DNA of 64,000 bases from Myrica gale (Eukaryota; Streptophyta; Magnoliopsida; Fagales; Myricaceae): the NCBI GenBank assembly GCA_963930655.1, contig OZ005608.1:13516001-13580000 (forward strand), given 5' to 3'. The position numbers and the translations under genes were made by a program. Shown piece by piece: positions 58,852-64,000 of the stretch (the first letter of the stretch is position 1; every line of letters starts with the position of its first letter). Under the pieces are notes generated by a model. The model had not been told where the DNA came from and did not search any database. It saw nothing but the letters and a program-made list of their open reading frames with translations.

Positions 58852-58970
58852 GGGTGCGATCATACCAGCACTAATGCACCGGATCCCATCAGAACTCCGC
58901 AGTTAAGCGTGCTTGGGCGAGAGTAGTACTAGGATGGGTGACCTCCTGGGAAGTCCTCGTGTTGCACCCC
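58852..58970 (+). rRNA. 5S rRNA: 5S rRNA, complete
   Basis: Consensus; class B spacer upstream. Confidence 0.97.
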
Positions 58971-59248
58971 AACATCTTTTTTACCGCCCCCGAGAAGATT
59001 TTCGTGCGGAAAAAATATTTATCTGAACGGGATTAGATTTCCGCCGGTATTTGGAAACACTCCACTTTTCCGGTGCGAAAAACGAAGACGAAAACTACAT
59101 GACGAAATTTTGATTTTTCAAAAACTCGGATATTTTTTTGTCGCAATTCGGCGCGAAAAACCTCTTTCAGCGACGTTGAATACCCGTGAATGGATGTATT
59201 TCCCCTGTGAGAGGGATCCATATAAGAAATCATTGCAACAACCATAAC

Positions 59249-59310
59249 GGGTGCGATCATACCAGCACTAATGCACCGGATCCCATCAGAACTCCGCAGG
59301 GTTGCACCCC
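59249..59310 (+). pseudogene. truncated 5S rRNA gene
   Basis: Class A spacer upstream. Confidence 0.95.
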
Positions 59311-59588
59311 AACATCTTTTTTCCCGCCCCCGAGAAGATTTTCGTGCGGAAAAAATATTTATCTGAACGGGATTAGATTTCCGCCGGTATTTGAAAACAC
59401 TCCACTTTTCCGGTGCGAAAAACGAAGACGAAAACTACATGACGAAATTTTGATTTTTCAAAAACTCCGATATTTTTTTGTCGCAATTCGGCGCGAAAAA
59501 CCTCTTTCAGCGACGTTGAATACCCGTGAATGGATGTATTTCCCCTGTGAGAGGGATCCATATAAGAAATCATTGCAACAACCATAAC

Positions 59589-59650
59589 GGGTGCGATCAT
59601 ACCAGCACTAATGCACCGGATCCCATCAGAACTCCGCAGGGTTGCACCCC
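59589..59650 (+). pseudogene. truncated 5S rRNA gene
   Basis: Mixed spacer M2 upstream. Confidence 0.95.
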
Positions 59651-59928
59651 AACATCTTTTTTCCCGCCCCCGACAAGATTTTCGTGCGGAAAAAATATTT
59701 ATCTGAACGGGATTAGATTTCCGCCGGTATTTGAAAACACTCCACTTTTCCGGTGCGAAAAACGAAGACGAAAACTACATGACGAAATTTTGATTTTTCA
59801 AAAACTCCGATTTTTTTTTGTAGCAATTCGGCGCGAAAAACCTCTTTCAGCGACGTTGAATACCCGTGAATGGATGTATTTCCCCTGTGAGAGGGATCCA
59901 TATAAGAAATCATTGCAACAACCATAAC

Positions 59929-60047
59929 GGGTGCTATCATACCAGCACTAATGCACCGGATCCCATCAGAACTCCGCAGTTAAGCGTGCTTGGGCGAGAG
60001 TAGTACTAGGATGGGTGACCTCCTGGGAAGTCCTCGTGTTGCACCCC
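59929..60047 (+). rRNA. 5S rRNA: 5S rRNA, complete, G7T variant
   Basis: G7T at 59935, base 68 normal. B* spacer, also with a private cgacaag in the C-rich patch. Confidence 0.95.
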
Positions 60048-60325
60048 AACATCTTTTTTCCCGCCCCCGAGAAGATTATCGTGCGGAAAAAATATTTATC
60101 TGAACGGGATTAGATTTCCGCCGGTATTTGGAAACACTCCACTTTTCCGGTGCGAAAAACGAAGACGAAAACTACATGACGAAATTTTGATTTTTCAAAA
60201 ACTCGGATATTTTTTTGTCGCAATTCGGCGCGAAAAACCTCTTTCAGCGACGTTGAATACCCGTGAATGGATGTATTTCCCCTGTGAGAGGGATCCATAT
60301 AAGAAATCATTGCAACAACCATAAC

Positions 60326-60387
60326 GGGTGCGATCATACCAGCACTAATGCACCGGATCCCATCAGAACTCCGCAGGGTTGCACCCC
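60326..60387 (+). pseudogene. truncated 5S rRNA gene
   Basis: Class A spacer with the gattatcg marker. Confidence 0.95.
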
Positions 60388-60665
60388 AACATCTTTTTTC
60401 CCGCCCCCGAGAAGATTTTCGTGCGGAAAAAATATTTATCTGAACGGGATTAGATTTCCGCCGGTATTTGAAAACACTCCACTTTTCCGGTGCGAAAAAC
60501 GAAGACGAAAACTACATGACGAAATTTTGATTTTTCAAAAACTCCGATATTTTTTTGTCGCAATTCGGCGCGAAAAACCTCTTTCAGCGACGTTGAATAC
60601 CCGTGAATGGATGTATTTCCCCTGTGAGAGGGATCCATATAAGAAATCATTGCAACAACCATAAC

Positions 60666-60727
60666 GGGTGCGATCATACCAGCACTAATGCACCGGATCC
60701 CATCAGAACTCCGCAGGGTTGCACCCC
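60666..60727 (+). pseudogene. truncated 5S rRNA gene
   Basis: Mixed spacer M2 upstream. Confidence 0.95.
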
Positions 60728-61005
60728 AACATCTTTTTTCCCGCCCCCGAGAAGATTTTCGTGCGGAAAAAATATTTATCTGAACGGGATTAGATTTCCG
60801 CCGGTATTTGAAAACACTCCACTTTTCCGGTGCGAAAAACGAAGACGAAAACTACATGACGAAATTTTGATTTTTCAAAAACTCCGATTTTTTTTTGTAG
60901 CAATTCGGCGCGAAAAACCTCTTTCAGCGACGTTGAATACCCGTGAATGGATGTATTTCCCCTGTGAGAGGGATCCATATAAGAAATCATTGCAACAACC
61001 ATAAC

Positions 61006-61124
61006 GGGTGCTATCATACCAGCACTAATGCACCGGATCCCATCAGAACTCCGCAGTTAAGCGTGCTTGGGCGAGAGTAGTACTAGGATGGGTGACCTCC
61101 TGGGAAGTCCTCGTGTTGCACCCC
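61006..61124 (+). rRNA. 5S rRNA: 5S rRNA, complete, G7T variant
   Basis: G7T at 61012; B* spacer upstream. Confidence 0.95.
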
Positions 61125-61402
61125 AACATCTTTTTTCCCGCCCCCGAGAAGATTATCGTGCGGAAAAAATATTTATCTGAACGGGATTAGATTTCCGCCG
61201 GTATTTGGAAACACTCCACTTTTCCGGTGCGAAAAACGAAGACGAAAACTACATGACGAAATTTTGATTTTTCAAAAACTCGGATATTTTTTTGTCGCAA
61301 TTCGGCGCGAAAAACCTCTTTCAGCGACGTTGAATACCCGTGAATGGATGTATTTCCCCTGTGAGAGGGATCCATATAAGAAATCATTGCAACAACCATA
61401 AC

Positions 61403-61464
61403 GGGTGCGATCATACCAGCACTAATGCACCGGATCCCATCAGAACTCCGCAGGGTTGCACCCC
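61403..61464 (+). pseudogene. truncated 5S rRNA gene
   Basis: Class A spacer with the gattatcg marker. Confidence 0.95.
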
Positions 61465-61742
61465 AACATCTTTTTTCCCGCCCCCGAGAAGATTTTCGTG
61501 CGGAAAAAATATTTATCTGAACGGGATTAGATTTCCGCCGGTATTTGAAAACACTCCACTTTTCCGGTGCGAAAAACGAAGACGAAAACTACATGACGAA
61601 ATTTTGATTTTTCAAAAACTCCGATATTTTTTTGTAGCAATTCGGCGCGAAAAACCTCTTTCAGCGACGTTGAATACCCGTGAATGGATGTATTTCCCCT
61701 GTGAGAGGGATCCATATAAGAAATCATTGCAACAACCATAAC

Positions 61743-61861
61743 GGGTGCTATCATACCAGCACTAATGCACCGGATCCCATCAGAACTCCGCAGTTAAGCG
61801 TGCTTGGGCAAGAGTAGTACTAGGATGGGTGACCTCCTGGGAAGTCCTCGTGTTGCACCCC
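61743..61861 (+). rRNA. 5S rRNA: 5S rRNA, complete, G7T/G68A variant
   Basis: G7T at 61749 and G68A at 61810, but behind an ordinary class B spacer rather than B*. Confidence 0.94.
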
Positions 61862-62139
61862 AACATCTTTTTTCCCGCCCCCGAGAAGATTTTCGTGCGG
61901 AAAAAATATTTATCTGAACGGGATTAGATTTCCGCCGGTATTTGGAAACACTCCACTTTTCCGGTGCGAAAAAAGAAGACGAAAACTACATGACGAAATT
62001 TTGATTTTTCAAAAACTCGGATATTTTTTTGTCGCAATTCGGCGCGAAAAACCTCTTTCAGCGACGTTGAATACCCGTGAATGGATGTATTTCCCCTGTG
62101 AGAGGGATCCATATAAGAAATCATTGCAACAACCATAAC

Positions 62140-62201
62140 GGGTGCGATCATACCAGCACTAATGCACCGGATCCCATCAGAACTCCGCAGGGTTGCACCC
62201 C
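62140..62201 (+). pseudogene. truncated 5S rRNA gene
   Basis: Class A' spacer upstream. Confidence 0.95.
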
Positions 62202-62479
62202 AACATCTTTTTTCCCGCCCCCGAGAAGATTTTCGTGCGGAAAAAATATTTATCTGAACGGGATTAGATTTCCGCCGGTATTTGAAAACACTCCACTTTT
62301 CCGGTGCGAAAAACGAAGACGAAAACTACATGACGAAATTTTGATTTTTCAAAAACTCCGATATTTTTTTGTCGCAATTCGGCGCGAAAAACCTCTTTCA
62401 GCGACGTTGAATACCCGTGAATGGATGTATTTCCCCTGTGAGAGGGATCCATATAAGAAATCATTGCAACAACCATAAC

Positions 62480-62541
62480 GGGTGCGATCATACCAGCACT
62501 AATGCACCGGATCCCATCAGAACTCCGCAGGGTTGCACCCC
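62480..62541 (+). pseudogene. truncated 5S rRNA gene
   Basis: Mixed spacer M2 upstream. Confidence 0.95.
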
Positions 62542-62818
62542 AACATCTTTTTTCCCGCCCCCGACAAGATTTTCGTGCGGAAAAAATATTTATCTGAACG
62601 GGATTAGATTTCCGCCGGTATTTGAAAACACTCCACTTTTCCGGTGCGAAAAACGAAGACGAAAACTACATGACGAAATTTTGATTTTTCAAAAACTCCG
62701 ATTTTTTTTGTAGCAATTCGGCGCGAAAAACCTCTTTCAGCGACGTTGAATACCCGTGAATGGATGTATTTCCCCTGTGAGAGGGATCCATATAAGAAAT
62801 CATTGCAACAACCATAAC

Positions 62819-62937
62819 GGGTGCTATCATACCAGCACTAATGCACCGGATCCCATCAGAACTCCGCAGTTAAGCGTGCTTGGGCGAGAGTAGTACTAGG
62901 ATGGGTGACCTCCTGGGAAGTCCTCGTGTTGCACCCC
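62819..62937 (+). rRNA. 5S rRNA: 5S rRNA, complete, G7T variant
   Basis: G7T at 62825; B* spacer of 277 bp (T-run one shorter), with cgacaag as before 59929. Confidence 0.95.
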
Positions 62938-63215
62938 AACATCTTTTTTCCCGCCCCCGAGAAGATTATCGTGCGGAAAAAATATTTATCTGAACGGGAT
63001 TAGATTTCCGCCGGTATTTGGAAACACTCCACTTTTCCGGTGCGAAAAACGAAGACGAAAACTACATGACGAAATTTTGATTTTTCAAAAACTCGGATAT
63101 TTTTTTGTCGCAATTCGGCGCGAAAAACCTCTTTCAGCGACGTTGAATACCCGTGAATGGATGTATTTCCCCTGTGAGAGGGATCCATATAAGAAATCAT
63201 TGCAACAACCATAAC

Positions 63216-63277
63216 GGGTGCGATCATACCAGCACTAATGCACCGGATCCCATCAGAACTCCGCAGGGTTGCACCCC
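63216..63277 (+). pseudogene. truncated 5S rRNA gene
   Basis: Class A spacer with the gattatcg marker. Confidence 0.95.
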
Positions 63278-63544
63278 AACATCTTTTTTCCCGCCCCCGA
63301 GAAGATTTTCGTGCGGAAAAAATATTTATCTGAAACGCCGGTATTGAAAACACTCCACTTTTCCGGTGCGAAAAACGAAGACGAAACTACATGACGAAAT
63401 TTTTGATTTTTCAAAAACACCGATATTTTTTTGTCGCAATTCGGCGCGAAAAACCACCTCTTTCAGCGACGTTGAATACCCGTGAAAGGATGTATTTCCC
63501 CTGTGAGAGGGATCCATATAAGAAATCATTGCAACAACCATAAC

Positions 63545-63606
63545 GGGTGCGATCATACCTGCACTAATGCACCGGATCCCATCAGAACTCCGCAGGGTTG
63601 CACCCC
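63545..63606 (+). pseudogene. truncated 5S rRNA gene
   Basis: A16T at 63560. The spacer before it is M2-like but has several indels, net 11 bp shorter. Confidence 0.94.
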
Positions 63607-63887
63607 AACATCTTTTTTCCCGCCCCCGAGAAGATTTTCGTGCGGGAAAAAAATATTTATCTGAACGGGATTAGATTTCCGCCGGTATTTGAAAACACTC
63701 CACTTTTCCGGTGCGAAAAACGAAGACGAAAACTACATGACGAAATTTTGATTTTTCAAAAACTCCGATTTTTTTTTGTAGCAATTCGGCGCGAAAAACC
63801 TCTTTCAGCGACGTTTGAATACCCGTGAATGGATGTATTTCCCCTGTGAGAGGGATCCATATAAGAAATCATTGCAACAACCATAAC

Positions 63888-64000
63888 GGGTGCTATCATA
63901 CCAGCACTAATGCACCGGATCCCATCAGAACTCCGCAGTTAAGCGTGCTTGGGCGAGAGTAGTACTAGGATGGGTGACCTCCTGGGAAGTCCTCGTGTTG
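63888..64000 (+). rRNA. 5S rRNA: 5S rRNA, G7T variant, cut by the window end
   Basis: Bases 1-113 of 119 are in the window. G7T at 63894. B* spacer with net +3 bp of indels upstream. Confidence 0.95.

Larger units (their letters stand above)
1..64000 (+). repeat. 5S rDNA tandem array, plant type, 172 gene positions
   Basis: Continuous head-to-tail array with no interruption and no inverted unit. The 397-bp units (119-nt gene plus 278-bp spacer) alternate with 340-bp units (62-nt truncated gene plus the same spacer). I count 100 full and 72 truncated genes. The sum of unit lengths, corrected for eight spacers of unusual length, accounts exactly for the distance from the first gene (167) to the last (63888). 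Both ends lie inside the array, so the locus is larger than the window. Spacer classes A, B, A', M1-M3 and B* are defined in the summary and quoted in the gene entries. Confidence 0.98.
59249..64000 (+). repeat. 1077-bp repeat (truncated-truncated-full G7T), four copies with one inserted dimer
   Basis: Truncated-truncated-full sets start at 59249, 60326, 62140 and 63216. Each ends in a G7T gene behind a B* spacer, with M2-type spacers between the two truncated genes. A gattatcg marker follows the G7T genes at 59929, 61006 and 62819. A truncated-full pair (61403, 61743) interrupts the series. Confidence 0.88.

Noticed and set aside
1-64000. Cassandra-type elements, which carry 5S-like sequence in their terminal repeats
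   Set aside because: The units are directly abutting 397/340-bp repeats with a normal 5S spacer. I see no terminal TG...CA boundaries, primer-binding site, polypurine tract or target-site duplication.
1-64000. CRISPR-like array (regular repeats with spacers)
   Set aside because: Repeat and spacer are both conserved from unit to unit and are far too long. The repeat is a eukaryotic 5S gene.
1-64000. 45S rDNA, tRNA or other RNA genes mixed in the array
   Set aside because: Unit lengths add up exactly from 5S genes and spacers alone, leaving no room for other sequence.

Overview
The whole 64 kb window is one head-to-tail array of plant 5S ribosomal RNA genes, all on the + strand. The coding sequence (starting GGGTGCGATCATACC, ending GTTGCACCCC) is the angiosperm nuclear 5S gene. 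Its 5' flank has the plant-type signals: a TATAA box starting at -28, a GC pair near -13 and C at -1. The host is therefore a flowering plant; I cannot name the genus from the spacer. I see no protein-coding gene, tRNA, transposon, CRISPR array or bacterial feature. Every long open reading frame is a repeat of the spacer or 5S sequence read through.

I count 172 gene positions: 100 of full length (119 nt; the last is cut by the window end) and 72 of a single truncated class (62 nt). In the truncated class, bases 52-110 are replaced by GG, a net loss of 57 bp. The missing part holds the entire Pol III internal control region (A box, intermediate element and C box). Spacers are almost always 278 bp, so full units are 397 bp and short units 340 bp. 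Each spacer keeps the upstream TATA element, and each gene of either class is followed by a T-run terminator.

Spacers fall into classes used in the entries below. Class A reads ctcggat...gtcgc. Class B reads ctccgat...gtagc. Class A' is A with aaaaaagaag in place of aaaacgaag. Mixed classes are M1 (cggat with gtagc), M2 (ccgat with gtcgc) and M3 (A' start with B end). B* is class B with the A before the T-run changed to T. Spacer class is linked to neighbouring gene type: B usually follows a truncated gene and precedes a full one, while A usually precedes a truncated gene or lies between two full ones. The array is therefore built of higher-order repeats, mainly truncated-full-full (1134 bp), truncated-full (737 bp), four-unit 1474-bp forms and truncated-truncated-full (1077 bp).

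Layout: 1-6400, mixed trimers and dimers. 7090-16049, two copies of a 4480-bp block. 15194-19848, four trimers. 20-27 kb, mixed, with three short units in a row at 25859-26878. 27.5-43 kb, 1474-bp repeats carrying a C46T/C114T gene variant. 45-50 kb, a 3346-bp-spaced duplication carrying a G7T/G68A gene. 50693-55228, four apparently perfect 1134-bp copies. 59-64 kb, 1077-bp repeats with the G7T gene. The last ~800 bp has many small indels and may be near an array edge.

Functionally the intact copies supply 5S rRNA for the large ribosomal subunit through TFIIIA/TFIIIC/TFIIIB and Pol III. The truncated copies should be dead or at best weakly transcribed. Coordinates were derived by hand from the regular unit spacing and checked against the sequence at many points. 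Variants listed are those I noticed; others may exist.
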